From assembly GCF_000149955.1 (NCBI RefSeq), contig NC_030988.1, positions 144,189-185,880 on the forward strand: a DNA stretch of 41,692 nucleotides, written 5' to 3'. The notes under the pieces are model-generated. The model did not search any database, had not been told where the DNA came from, and was given only the letters and a program-made list of their open reading frames with translations. The position numbers and the translations under genes were made by a program. This DNA is from Fusarium oxysporum f. sp. lycopersici 4287 (lineage: Eukaryota > Ascomycota > Sordariomycetes > Hypocreales > Nectriaceae). Positions within the stretch are counted from its first letter, which is position 1; the number at the start of each line of letters is the position of its first letter. Positions 32,198 through 41,692 of this stretch are shown here, piece by piece.

Positions 32198-33511
32198 ATG
32201 TCTGGTGTTGCGAACCCCGCATCAGACGTCATCATCGTCATGGGAGATGACCCGGATGGTTTAGGCGGGGGATATCATCGCCCCCAGCGGAAGAGGGTCA
32301 GGACGACGAAGGTATTGGAGATGGAGCAGCAAAATGGCGATATGGAATGGCAGGAGGAAGGTGAGACCAGTGAGGGAGCTCTGGGACAGAACCGAGCTCG
32401 GAAGCAGGCTGCCCCCAAGTCAGCTGGTGGTATGGTCGAGGCAGTCCATAGCTTGAAGCAACTACTGGAGCAGGACTTGAACAAGAAAATCGAAGCGATG
32501 AAGGCCGAATTTCAGCTCGAGTTCACCAAGCTCAGTGATCGCATGGCCGAGGAAGTCGCCAGGGCCACGGCCCAGATGGCACAAGAATTATCGCAAGTCC
32601 GAGACCAGCTCACCCAGGTTTGCGGCGAGCTGGAGCAGACTCGACTACAGCTAGATATGCTGAACAAGACTGAAACACCACGGTCGTCGGTTCAATCGTA
32701 TGCAGACGCAGCCAGGATGACATCCACCAGCATGTCCAGTCAATCTTCGTCTGTAGCCCGATCGGCAACTCCAGAACCGGTGTTCTGCACAGTCGACACA
32801 TCCAGAGTTCCTGAAGACCATCTTGGAGACGTTACACCATCAATGATTCGTAAGACCGTGGAGCAGGAGATGCGACAGTCGAGTGACCAACCTCGCTGGC
32901 GATGCGTCGCAGTGACCAGAGATGGACGGAAGGCTAATCGCCTTAGGATTATAGGTAGGAACGAAGAAGAAGTACAAAAGATCAAGACCATCCTCGAAAC
33001 CAGGAAAGCTCCAGGTGCAAGAGTCCTTCGAGATCAACTATATCCTATCAAAGTTGATAGCATGAATCGTATGGCCGTCTTTGACCAGGCGTTTAACATC
33101 CTCCCCGGAGCAATAGAAACCTTAAACCAGGAGAATGAAGTCCAGATTGCCAAGGTAGCCTGGCTGAGCCGAAAGGTCAACCCCAAGTCATATGGATCCA
33201 TGGTGGTGTACCTCACTAAGAGCAGCGACGCCAAGAGACTACTGCAGGAACACTACTTTCTCGTCGCAGGTGAATCGGCATACACGAGTGTATTTGAGCA
33301 GACCACTGGACCGGAACAATGCTATAACTGCCAAGAGCTCGGTCACAAGGCTTTCTCGTGCAGCAAGACTCGAGTATGTGCAAGGTGCGCCACCGTGGGC
33401 CACCATCACAGTGAGTGCCAGGCGCAGATACCAAAGTGCGTCCTCTGCAGCGGTCCGCATGAGTCATTCAGTAGAAATTGCCTGAAACTTCACCCCAGGC
33501 GGCATGAGTAA
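32198..33511 (+). CDS. LINE ORF1 (Gag-like, zinc knuckle) protein, 437 aa
   Basis: Binds the element RNA to form the ribonucleoprotein needed for target-primed reverse transcription. ATG at 32198. A basic, acidic-mixed N-terminus is followed by a long coiled coil at about 79-160 ([19 protein letters not shown]), which would trimerise. A central globular part follows, then three C-terminal knuckles: [28 protein letters not shown] and [15 protein letters not shown]. The frame is intact. The stop TAA at 33509-33511 overlaps the ORF2 start by 8 bases (ATGAGTAA), suggesting translational coupling or reinitiation. Confidence 0.85.
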   Translation: MSGVANPASDVIIVMGDDPDGLGGGYHRPQRKRVRTTKVLEMEQQNGDMEWQEEGETSEGALGQNRARKQAAPKSAGGMVEAVHSLKQLLEQDLNKKIEAMKAEFQLEFTKLSDRMAEEVARATAQMAQELSQVRDQLTQVCGELEQTRLQLDMLNKTETPRSSVQSYADAARMTSTSMSSQSSSVARSATPEPVFCTVDTSRVPEDHLGDVTPSMIRKTVEQEMRQSSDQPRWRCVAVTRDGRKANRLRIIGRNEEEVQKIKTILETRKAPGARVLRDQLYPIKVDSMNRMAVFDQAFNILPGAIETLNQENEVQIAKVAWLSRKVNPKSYGSMVVYLTKSSDAKRLLQEHYFLVAGESAYTSVFEQTTGPEQCYNCQELGHKAFSCSKTRVCARCATVGHHHSECQAQIPKCVLCSGPHESFSRNCLKLHPRRHE

Positions 33512-33938
33512 GTCGTTGCAGTTGATTCAACTGAATGTGAGAAAGCAGGATACGGTACACGAGAGCCTCATGAACGATAGGCAACTTCAGGATTACGCAG
33601 CAATAGCGATCCAAGAGCCCCAGGCACACCAAAAGGACGGCAAGCTACTAACGGTCCCTATGGGGCATCCTAGATGGGTTAAGATGGTCCCCACGGTTTG
33701 GAGAGAGGGTCGGTGGCCGATCCGAAGCATGTTATGGGTAAACAAGGATGTGGAGGCGGAGCAGATACCGATCGAGACAGCGGATATGACGGCAGCCATC
33801 TTACGACTCCATGAGCGGCTGGTTCTGATTGTTTCGGTTTATGTGCCAGGAGGAGAACGCCCAAGCGTTACAAGACACCTCCACACTCTGCGTCAGGTCA
33901 CCCTAAACACAAGAAGACAGGCCGGTAGACTAGAGTGA
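33504..33938 (+). CDS. LINE ORF2, N-terminal endonuclease fragment with in-frame stop
   Basis: ATG at 33504 overlaps the end of ORF1. The sequence has the opening of an exonuclease-endonuclease-phosphatase domain: [11 protein letters not shown] (first strand with Asn), [11 protein letters not shown] (metal-binding Glu) and [16 protein letters not shown] at 33936-33938 ends the frame after 144 codons. The same frame continues with TLV up to the gap, as expected for the strand leading to the GDFN motif of intact relatives. I infer a premature stop in a dead copy; an assembly error next to the gap is also possible. Confidence 0.7.
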   Translation: MSKSLQLIQLNVRKQDTVHESLMNDRQLQDYAAIAIQEPQAHQKDGKLLTVPMGHPRWVKMVPTVWREGRWPIRSMLWVNKDVEAEQIPIETADMTAAILRLHERLVLIVSVYVPGGERPSVTRHLHTLRQVTLNTRRQAGRLE

Positions 33939-33949
33939 ACGTTGGTAAG

Positions 33950-34949
33950 NNNNNNNNNNNNNNNNNNNNNNNNNNNNNNNNNNNNNNNNNNNNNNNNNNN
34001 NNNNNNNNNNNNNNNNNNNNNNNNNNNNNNNNNNNNNNNNNNNNNNNNNNNNNNNNNNNNNNNNNNNNNNNNNNNNNNNNNNNNNNNNNNNNNNNNNNNN
34101 NNNNNNNNNNNNNNNNNNNNNNNNNNNNNNNNNNNNNNNNNNNNNNNNNNNNNNNNNNNNNNNNNNNNNNNNNNNNNNNNNNNNNNNNNNNNNNNNNNNN
34201 NNNNNNNNNNNNNNNNNNNNNNNNNNNNNNNNNNNNNNNNNNNNNNNNNNNNNNNNNNNNNNNNNNNNNNNNNNNNNNNNNNNNNNNNNNNNNNNNNNNN
34301 NNNNNNNNNNNNNNNNNNNNNNNNNNNNNNNNNNNNNNNNNNNNNNNNNNNNNNNNNNNNNNNNNNNNNNNNNNNNNNNNNNNNNNNNNNNNNNNNNNNN
34401 NNNNNNNNNNNNNNNNNNNNNNNNNNNNNNNNNNNNNNNNNNNNNNNNNNNNNNNNNNNNNNNNNNNNNNNNNNNNNNNNNNNNNNNNNNNNNNNNNNNN
34501 NNNNNNNNNNNNNNNNNNNNNNNNNNNNNNNNNNNNNNNNNNNNNNNNNNNNNNNNNNNNNNNNNNNNNNNNNNNNNNNNNNNNNNNNNNNNNNNNNNNN
34601 NNNNNNNNNNNNNNNNNNNNNNNNNNNNNNNNNNNNNNNNNNNNNNNNNNNNNNNNNNNNNNNNNNNNNNNNNNNNNNNNNNNNNNNNNNNNNNNNNNNN
34701 NNNNNNNNNNNNNNNNNNNNNNNNNNNNNNNNNNNNNNNNNNNNNNNNNNNNNNNNNNNNNNNNNNNNNNNNNNNNNNNNNNNNNNNNNNNNNNNNNNNN
34801 NNNNNNNNNNNNNNNNNNNNNNNNNNNNNNNNNNNNNNNNNNNNNNNNNNNNNNNNNNNNNNNNNNNNNNNNNNNNNNNNNNNNNNNNNNNNNNNNNNNN
34901 NNNNNNNNNNNNNNNNNNNNNNNNNNNNNNNNNNNNNNNNNNNNNNNNN
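33950..34949. other. Assembly gap (1000 Ns)
   Basis: Exactly 1000 undetermined bases, a typical placeholder length, so the true size is unknown. It hides the rest of the LINE and the 5' part of the GH16 gene. Confidence 0.99.
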
Positions 34950-35375
34950 CCGGGAGGCTGTGGCCAGATCACGTCGAGAAGCCAGAACTATGGCAATGGG
35001 TTCAATAGCGTAAAGGGCGGTGTCTATGCGACAGAGTGGACATCGGAATATATCGCTGTTTGGTTTTTCCAGCGCGGTTCTGTCCCCAGTGACATTCGGA
35101 CAGGCCATCCGGATCCTACATCTTGGGGTCCAGCTACGGCTAGGTTCAATGGCGGTGACGGCTGCCACCTTGATGATCATTTCAAAGAGCACCGTATAGT
35201 CTTTGACACTACCTTTTGCGGCGATTGGGCAGGCTCTCCTGGTATTTGGGATTCAAATCCCGAGACAGCGGCTCTAGGTGACTGCAAAACGTACATTGCT
35301 TCTAACCCTTCCCACCTACGGGAGGCCTACTGGCTCATCAAAAGCATTGAAATATATCAGAAGCCCCGGGGTTAA
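34950..35375 (+). CDS. GH16 endo-1,3(4)-beta-glucanase, C-terminal part only
   Basis: From the gap edge to TAA at 35373-35375 the frame gives 141 residues with the conserved C-terminal half of fungal mixed-linked glucanases. The landmarks are NGFNSVKGGVYATEWTSEYI, VWFFQRGSVPSDI, GHPDPTSWGPA, HRIVFDTTFCGDWAG and the closing REAYWLIKSIEIYQ. The catalytic ExDxxE motif and signal peptide would be upstream in the gap. Such enzymes cleave beta-1,3/1,4 or 1,3/1,6 glucans outside the cell. The visible part has no stop or frameshift, so the gene may be intact. Whether the LINE inserted in or near it cannot be judged. Confidence 0.88.
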   Translation, partial: PGGCGQITSRSQNYGNGFNSVKGGVYATEWTSEYIAVWFFQRGSVPSDIRTGHPDPTSWGPATARFNGGDGCHLDDHFKEHRIVFDTTFCGDWAGSPGIWDSNPETAALGDCKTYIASNPSHLREAYWLIKSIEIYQKPRG

Positions 35376-36485
35376 ACTCCACGAAGCTTGTTCCATTTCC
35401 CAAATTTCTCTTTTCTTTTTCCCATGACATCTCCCTCAATGGCACGGTTATCCACATTCTGAGGTCTTTACATATCGTTCATGTTTTGTCAAAATATCAG
35501 CCGGATATCGTCTTGTATAACGATCCAGGAGCTACACTTTCCACCCTGGGTATTTCATCTACTTCATGCTTGGTGGTTTAATCGGCTAGAACACCCGATA
35601 TTATCTATACTCAATGCTTTCCTCTAGGTTAACGTATTGGAGAGATATTTATTTGATTGTTGTATTGTAATGTTCTTTTACATATTTCTTCAAAGTGTCT
35701 CATCATAGCTCAACTACTTCATTCAGCCTGTATGCAGCGACCACGAATTCGTTATTAGATCAAACTCGAGATATTCCACCCTCCCACAGTACCTCGTCAC
35801 ACCTATCCAAAGATGACAACTATAGAAGAGGGGGGCATCCAAATTTAACTCTCTGCCTTCTACTTACATCCTAACCAAGGATAAGCGTCTCTAAACTCAC
35901 GTTAGAATCGTGTCAGTCTCAACCGGTCCCACCAACAACATGCATGACCCTGTATCATTTGACATCGTAAAAGGACTCTGGCATTCCACACAATGACTTA
36001 GTGCACTGTACAACTGCCATACACGTCAATCATATATGCTGCTACTATTGTGGCGGTGTCGTGAGTCTGACGGCTATCAATGGCATTTGGCAGCCTCTAA
36101 CCTTCGTTGTCTACTCAAGTACAGTCAGAATGTCTGTGCCAGTCAGCAATAATTCACTTGCATACCCTGAACGAATGATCCACGAGGCCTGCTAATAAAT
36201 CTTCACATGTATACATCTGGCCGGACGCGACAATATGCCGCGCTGGCGCTGCTAGTACTGTCACAGACAACGCTCACAGGGCGATAAAAATTGAGGTACC
36301 CATCGGGCTATTGTTGTCGTTGCTTGACGAACTCCGGATCTGCCAGATTTGGACGGTATACAATGTTCAAGCACGAAAATAGCAATTGTACCGTAATATC
36401 CCGGCGGTTTTGACATAAAGTCCGTCGCTCTCTCGAGAGTTATCTTCCAAAGCCCTCGGTTACTATCATTTGCCAAGTTGGAGTA
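35376..36485. other. Intergenic stretch
   Basis: Presumed 3' region of the glucanase gene followed by the promoter of the tetraspan gene. A 64-codon frame at 36001-36195 has no motif. Confidence 0.45.
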
Positions 36486-37361
36486 ATGAAGAATCCGTGG
36501 CGCCATTCTCGAATGTCAAGTGCTGTAGCTGTTATAGCGTCATGCATTAGCATCAGCTGCATGATTGTTGCAATTTCCAATGAGGAAATAAAGACACGCG
36601 GTATCGAGACAATTAAATTCGAATTCCCCAAACTAGTCTCTCGCTTTGACCTGGATGATGTTAGAAATCGTGTCCCTGACGTTGCCTCCAAGATCGAGGG
36701 AGGAGCAAGTCGGATAGTCGAAGAAGTATCTTCCAAGGCTACGGCCATCTCAAACGCTTTGAAAAATATACCAACCGAAGTGTCTCTTGGCATGGATGAG
36801 GTATGCTGGGGTGCCTCCCCAAACCAATGCACGCCAATCTGGAAGGGTATGGACAACTGGTTCCCGGGTCCATTGGAACAGTTTATCAAGATCAAGCAAT
36901 ATCCATGGGCTCTTGACATCATAAAGCTCAATATACTCAGGGAAGGCACCACAATAGCAACAGCCCTCTTCTTTCTAGCCCTGTTTGAGTGGCTAGTCTC
37001 AACCCTATGGTGGGAAAGTACGTATCACAGTGCTACTACAGAAGAAGAGAAGGAGATATCAAGGGAGGGAGAGGAGAAGGAATTGCCAAGAGAGGGAGAG
37101 GAGAAGGAAATGTCAAGAGAGGTGAAAGAAGTTACATCTCGATACGTAACGATCATGGTGGTCTTAATGTCGTGTTTGATCATGCTTCTCCTCCTGTTGA
37201 ATCTCACGGTGGTGATTGGCATAGATAGCGTACTAGCACGCGTTACTGGTAACATTCAAAGTGTATCCACGAAACCTGGTAATCTCCGCGATCTCCTTAT
37301 TGTGTCTTTTGTTTTCAATATTGTATTTCTGGTTTCGTTTCGACTTTCGAGAAGTGTTTAA
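36486..37361 (+). CDS. Four-span membrane protein of unknown function, claudin/SUR7-like topology
   Basis: Single exon of 291 residues with ATG at 36486. Hydrophobic spans are at about 11-30, 153-174, 219-246 and 267-285. The long first loop (31-152) holds a Cys pair (C107 in EVCWGA, C115 in NQCTPIW). This resembles the claudin/SUR7 arrangement of fungal cortical membrane proteins, but the sequence motif is not clear enough to assign the family. The loop between spans 2 and 3 is highly charged, with a nine-residue tandem repeat (SREGEEKEL-type, 187-212; 27 bp in DNA). It probably sits in the plasma membrane. The gene converges on the next one with 59 bp between stops. Confidence 0.6.
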   Translation: MKNPWRHSRMSSAVAVIASCISISCMIVAISNEEIKTRGIETIKFEFPKLVSRFDLDDVRNRVPDVASKIEGGASRIVEEVSSKATAISNALKNIPTEVSLGMDEVCWGASPNQCTPIWKGMDNWFPGPLEQFIKIKQYPWALDIIKLNILREGTTIATALFFLALFEWLVSTLWWESTYHSATTEEEKEISREGEEKELPREGEEKEMSREVKEVTSRYVTIMVVLMSCLIMLLLLLNLTVVIGIDSVLARVTGNIQSVSTKPGNLRDLLIVSFVFNIVFLVSFRLSRSV

Positions 37362-37420
37362 TTGAAGAGTTTGCAACGCCCATGGCAATAAATTGTCTCG
37401 TGATGTATACCAAGCATTAT

Positions 37421-38116
37421 TTACGACATTTTTCCTTCTTTTGGCTCCCTTTCCACTATGATCCAGTCTGTTTCCAGCGCTGCAGAACAGATTTCCAGCA
37501 GTTCTTTGATGGCACTTATTGCCAATGGCCGCCCGGCGCATACCTCAGACTGTGAAAGGGCATCATGAAGGGCCGTCACATCAGTTTTTTGAATCGAACA
37601 GGGTCCATGTACACCTACGGCAGCACCGTATATAACCTGGTTTTGCGTAGCTGAATATGTGGAGTCATAGTACTCACGCTGCATATGAGCTTCTTCCCCT
37701 CCTGCTTCCTCAAGTAAGATTCGCATTAGCGCAATGTAATGGAAGGCTAGGTTGATATCGTCTTGGTCCAACGACGCCAAATTCTCGTACTCAGCCTCGC
37801 TGTCTTCGGACAAAGTAGATATAATCTCCGTTTCTCCCAGACCTAGAAGAGCGTTCGCCATAGTGCCGTCATATCGCTCAAGCAAAGTCAAGCCTAGAAT
37901 TTGGAGGCAGAGGCAAAACTGTGTCTGGATAATTTTGGGCGATTCCTGTGAGATATTAGTGGATATTGATCTTTCTTTACAGTAGATTGTCTATTGAACC
38001 GTAAGAGCTCGGCCCAAGGCCATCCACTCGTGCAGCACATGTGCGGCCTGGTCGTTCATCGCTCTGTTGGTGGCTTGGGGGACTTTGTTGCCGGTATATG
38101 TATCGCTAATATTCAT
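37421..38116 (-). CDS. Orphan protein, two exons, 213 residues
   Basis: The main exon (37945-37421) reads SPKIIQTQFCLCLQILGLTL and on to an acidic middle (SEDSEAEYENLASLDQDD). It is preceded by a good intron end (CACTAAT branch point, CTCACAG at 37946). An upstream exon, 38116-38000, starts in a strong context (CCACCATG) and gives MNISDTYTGNKVP and HVLHEWMALGRALT. It joins in frame through a 54-bp intron whose 5' site (GTTCAA) is canonical only in its GT. The protein is soluble and rich in Glu/Leu, with no recognised domain. If the first exon is wrong, the minimal ATG is at 37861-37859. Confidence 0.5.
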
Positions 38117-39742
38117 GGTGGACCTACGCTCTAATGAACAGGTCAAATACAAGCCTCGGGTGCCTCATAGTATCGCACTGGAGAGCCCGTTCTTTATCAA
38201 ACTCTATAGGACGTTGGCCCTTCTTGGCCCGCACCAGAGACCGATTCAAAAAGTCGATATCTGCTACAAGAGTGCAGGCTGCGGGTCTGCACAACGTGCT
38301 TCGAAACCACGAAGAAATGTTGTGTGATGCATGTGCAAGGGCTTTGATGCTAAGACAATCGGAATGACGAATCAGTTCGTAGTTTAGTCAAATAAAGGGA
38401 GAAGCTTCACGTCAGCCTCCACATCTCGTTGAATCCGCTGTGATAAGACGTTCTCACAGTTGCCCTGTTGGATTTGGCCAATAAATTGCTATCTTTAGTA
38501 AATAACTTGTTGCTAATTGCATTGGAATTACAAAGGCACTAGATCTCTATACCAGGGCTCTTGGTCAGGAGTTTTGATCATAACACGGATTTCTGTAGGG
38601 TAAACATCAGTTAAAAAAATACTAAACGAAATAGGTTGAAGTATGAAAGTGGATATGACCCTAAAGGCTGTTGAGTCATATATCTTAATCAAATCAAGGG
38701 TGGATTGATGGAACCGTAAGGCCGTTAGAATTGCCGGCTCAGAAGTAGTCTAGAGTTTGGTGCAGGTGTCTGTCTTCACAATATTTACTTTCCAAAATAA
38801 TTTCTATACTCGCAAAGCCTGCGTGTCACAATTAACAAAAAAAGATTATACCGCCATCAGATTCAGCTTGTAAACCTTGATCTATCGCTCATTCACCTAG
38901 ATGTCGACTACGCTAGCTGAGCCGCAGGATCGAAGGGAAGGTCCTCCCTACTAGTTCTACCAAAGCTCGACTATGTTACACCTATGGAAATGAGATAGGC
39001 TGAAATTAACGCTTGTTGCATAAGAGCCTTGGGCAAACTTTCATATCATCGACATGAATGGTAAGACCGTTTTCGTCAAAGCGTTATGAAATAACAGCTT
39101 CGTATGGAACATAGGAGCCTACAGGCTTGTTATTACGACCCCAGCAGTTACGTCATTTGAGCCCCCACAAAAACTCTCGAAAGCCGTAAGCACCGGAAGA
39201 CCTCCATGAACAAAGGTTTACGGGAGCTCTGAACTTGCTTACCCTGGAACAACCAACCGTCAAGAGACGGAAAGGATCCAGGAACGACGTCGCTCCCACG
39301 GAAACGTACATAGTATATAGAACACATTCATTAGCACTCTCATAGACTAAACTTGTGACCTATTGATAGAAACTTTTCACGATAATGAGCCTTGTAAGCA
39401 TGGTTAATTTATTACCAGAGGTGATACTTCGCTACCCTCAGTTTCCGCCTCTTGTGCCTACTAATATAAACTTAGTATGGATTAGCTTGTCCTCTTTAAT
39501 AATCCAACAGTCACACATATTCTGCAAGAGTTCGTAGGCAACCTAGGAAAAGAAAACCATCCCCTGCAATAAGCTATGTACTGACTTGCAGACGTGGGAC
39601 ATGTAATTCGGACGAAGTAAATAATATGGGTATTCTATACATGTTGACCTTGAGAAGCTTGGGACCTGTACCATGAGCTTGGGAATACCTCCTGAATGTA
39701 TAATTTTCATGGCCTCTTTCTCGAGCTCTAAGGACTGCGAGG
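38117..39742. other. Intergenic stretch
   Basis: No supportable gene. Overlapping plus frames near 38067-38367 have no motif. The remainder is AT-rich with stops in all frames. It would contain the 3' region of the ankyrin gene. Confidence 0.45.
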
Positions 39743-41524
39743 TTATGCCAACTGCGATGCTTTTGAGCGCACTCCTCCTTGTGCATTATCATCGACACTT
39801 TTGTGGGTGAGACGCCGGACGCTTTTCTCATGGCCATACAGTGAGGCTCGCTGCAACGCTGTTGCGCAACCTGTGTCTCGGAGCTGAACTTCTACGTTTC
39901 TTCTCAGAAGAGTCCGAACCTTCTCGTGCCCCTTTGATGACGCCAAGTGTAGCACCGTCGCATGGCCTTGGCCTTGTGCATCGGTGTCAGCGCCATAGTC
40001 CCGCAGAAGCTCGGCAATGCTTCCATGGCCCGCAGATGATGCCATTATCAGTGCTGCCGCAAATCTTTTGTCTTGTGCATCGACATCGGCACCGCTGTTG
40101 AGGAGAAGCTCAACAACCTTGTCATGGCCATGCAGTGACGCTATCTGAAGGGCCGTTGGGATTCCACCGCCTTGAGCATTGACATCGGCTCCTTTGCTGA
40201 TGAGAAGTTTCACAATTTCCTCATGCCCATTCGCCGATGCTGCTTGGAGAGCTGTCGCGAACCACTCGCTTTGCGCGTTAACATCGGCGTTGTTATCGAG
40301 AAGACACTGGACAATAGTCTTATAACCCTTCGTAGATGCCACATGCAAGGCCGTTGTGTACCATGCGCAGTGTGCGTTGATATCGGCACCACCTTCAGCA
40401 AGGAGTTGTACAATCCTTTCATGCCCATTCGCTGATGCGACTTGTAGCGATGTTGGGTGTCCTCCACATCTAGCATTAAGATCCGCGCCTTTGTTAATGA
40501 GATAGTTTACAATTGATTCGTGACCATGCAGGGACGCTAGTTGCAGAGCAGTAGCATATCCTGCGCCATTGGCGTTAATATCAGCCTTCTTGTTGATGAG
40601 AAGAGTAATAATCCCGCCGTGGCCGTGAAGCGATGCGAGCTGCAAGGCAGTTGGGAACCTTCGGTTTTGCGCATTGACATTGGCGCCATGGTGCAGTAAA
40701 AGCGCGACGATCCTGTCATGGCCTTTTGATGATGCAAGCTGGAGGGCTGTTGCGAACTTCTCGTCTTGTGCATCAAGGTCAGGATGCCTATCAAGGAGAA
40801 TTCGCACAATGTTCTCATGACCCTGTGCCGCCGCTGCCTGAAGGGCGGTCCCGTAGCCTCTCCCACGCGCATTTATATTTGCACCTTTATGAAGTAGAAG
40901 TCGTACAATCTTCCCGTGGCCATTTGCTGCGGACGCTTGCAGAGGCGTTGCAAAGCCCCCACCTTGAGCGTCAACATCGGCATTTCTATCCGTGAGTAGC
41001 TTGGTAATCTTCTCATGACCGCTCGCTGATGCTAGCTGAAGAGCTGCTGCAAATCTTCCGTCGTGCAAATTGACGCTAGCATTCCTTTCCAGCAGCAGCT
41101 GAACCACTTTGTCGCGGCCATAGACAGAGGCAGCTTGCAGGGCCGTTCCGAAACGCCCAATCTGCGCATCAGGATCGGCACTCTTGTCGAGCAGAAGTCG
41201 GACGATGCAGGCATATCCTCCAGCGGATGACTGATAAAGTGATTTGTTCAGTAACATTCGGAATCGGCATTCGCAATCTACCCAATGAGAAGAACACTTC
41301 TTCTTCAAAGCCGCAATGGCCATTTCCGCTGTTCTTATCTCCCCTTTCCTTGCCGCCCAAAGCAATGCAACTGGGTTCTCGCTCCTTCCATCGCTACGAT
41401 AGAGTGCATCCTCGGTTATATATTGGGCGAATCTGCTTGTGCAGGCAAGAAAGACTTGTTCTTTTGGTATAAGAAAAGAAAGTATCAGGAAGTAAAGTTC
41501 GGGCGGAAGGGCAAAGAGGTGCAT
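39743..41524 (-). CDS. F-box / ankyrin-repeat protein (593 aa)
   Basis: The first ATG is at 41524-41522 (an upstream TTG is rejected). Residues 1-35 (LFALPPELYFLILSFL, then FLACTSRFAQYI) form an F-box-like segment. About 15 ankyrin repeats follow, most exactly 33 residues, with consensus ATALQLASxxGHExIVxLLLxxGADVNAQxGxF. The next-to-last repeat is one residue short and the stop falls a few residues into another repeat unit, so the array ends abruptly. F-box proteins recruit substrates to SCF ubiquitin ligases and ankyrins bind partners, so a substrate adaptor role is plausible. The regular repeat, like the NLR WD40 array, could vary rapidly by unequal exchange. No signal peptide. Domain calls are clear; function is inference. 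Confidence 0.88.
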   Translation of the reverse strand: MHLFALPPELYFLILSFLIPKEQVFLACTSRFAQYITEDALYRSDGRSENPVALLWAARKGEIRTAEMAIAALKKKCSSHWVDCECRFRMLLNKSLYQSSAGGYACIVRLLLDKSADPDAQIGRFGTALQAASVYGRDKVVQLLLERNASVNLHDGRFAAALQLASASGHEKITKLLTDRNADVDAQGGGFATPLQASAANGHGKIVRLLLHKGANINARGRGYGTALQAAAAQGHENIVRILLDRHPDLDAQDEKFATALQLASSKGHDRIVALLLHHGANVNAQNRRFPTALQLASLHGHGGIITLLINKKADINANGAGYATALQLASLHGHESIVNYLINKGADLNARCGGHPTSLQVASANGHERIVQLLAEGGADINAHCAWYTTALHVASTKGYKTIVQCLLDNNADVNAQSEWFATALQAASANGHEEIVKLLISKGADVNAQGGGIPTALQIASLHGHDKVVELLLNSGADVDAQDKRFAAALIMASSAGHGSIAELLRDYGADTDAQGQGHATVLHLASSKGHEKVRTLLRRNVEVQLRDTGCATALQRASLYGHEKSVRRLTHKSVDDNAQGGVRSKASQLA

Positions 41525-41692
41525 GTTCTGTGCCGTAATACTAGTCAACAGCGTAGGCAGTGCACATCAAATTGATAGATATTTTTGGAGATAAATGTAT
41601 CCAAGTATGCCGTTACAAGACTTTGATTTGAGTAGAGGATTGGAACCCAATTTTCGTGAATTCTTTGAATGTTTAATCTTTTTCTTGGGACT
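41525..41692. promoter_or_regulatory. Upstream region of the ankyrin gene
   Basis: Short non-coding stretch to the window edge. No clear TATA or other element is seen on the minus strand. Confidence 0.3.

Larger units (their letters stand above)
32198..33949 (+). mobile_element. LINE (Tad-like non-LTR retrotransposon), 5' part, cut by assembly gap
   Basis: An ORF1 with three zinc knuckles overlaps an ORF2 that starts with an endonuclease domain, the standard order of fungal Tad/I-type LINEs. The reverse transcriptase, any RNase H and the 3' tail would lie in the 1000-N gap. The true 5' end is not determined and may reach back into 31.9-32.2 kb. ORF2 carries a stop just before the gap. Confidence 0.85.

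Noticed and set aside
33893..35375. Long frames crossing the N run on both strands
   Set aside because: Their length comes from undetermined bases. Only the real-sequence ends (LINE ORF2 and GH16) were kept.
36440..36952. Minus-strand 170-codon frame
   Set aside because: It overlaps the tetraspan gene antisense; the plus frame has membrane spans and a longer intact frame.
39574..39837. Minus-strand 87-codon frame at the end of the ankyrin gene
   Set aside because: It is in another frame and has no ankyrin consensus, so it was not taken as a frameshifted continuation.

Overview
The window looks like a piece of a filamentous ascomycete genome, most likely a Sordariomycete/Hypocreales such as Fusarium or a relative. 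The reasons are short (about 47-86 bp) GT-AG introns with CTAAC/CTGAC-type branch points, Fot/pogo DNA transposons with TA target duplications, a Tad-like LINE, a HeLo-like/NACHT/WD40 STAND receptor, a GH18 chitinase with a CBM18 module and a GH16 glucanase. Assignment to genus is inference. Genes are sparse, several are single-exon orphans, and relics and mobile elements are common, so this reads as accessory or lineage-specific chromosome rather than core genome. There is one run of 1000 Ns (33950-34949).

Left part (1-10.4 kb): a 30-residue relic of PRPP synthetase (about 142-249) lies immediately upstream of a five-exon secreted GH18 chitinase (286-1803, +). Its catalytic domain carries an eight-cysteine chitin-binding module where an insertion subdomain would normally be. 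A gene-poor stretch with a possible Zn2Cys6 relic follows. Then come three minus-strand orphans: a 346-residue protein (4342-5382), a coiled-coil protein (7579-about 9027) and a 245-residue protein (9628-10365).

Transposon part (10.4-16.5 kb): two complete, intact Fot/pogo-type elements, each exactly 1860 bp with 48-bp inverted repeats and one 551-codon transposase. They lie in opposite orientation and are about 85% identical in protein. Their terminal repeats and the first DNA-binding segment of their transposases have diverged together. A possible small secreted protein gene lies between them.

Middle part (16.5-31.6 kb): a relic-containing spacer; a BRCT-WGR protein without a PARP catalytic domain and with an expanded 87-bp repeat linker (19114-20175, -); a secreted FAD-dependent amine-oxidase-like enzyme (21728-23137, +); a decayed minus-strand gene (about 23410-24150); a four-exon type II membrane glycosyltransferase-like gene (25240-26664, -); and a three-exon NLR-type receptor (28394-31568, +) whose WD40 repeats are nearly identical to each other.

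Right part (31.6-41.7 kb): a LINE with ORF1 (three CCHC knuckles) and the start of ORF2, cut by an in-frame stop and then the gap; the 3' end of a GH16 glucanase; a four-span membrane protein (36486-37361, +) converging on a two-exon orphan (37421-38116, -); and an F-box/ankyrin-repeat protein with about 15 repeats (39743-41524, -). No operon-like or clearly joint pathway is visible. The NLR and the ankyrin protein are candidates for nonself recognition, and the chitinase and glucanase for wall degradation or remodelling.
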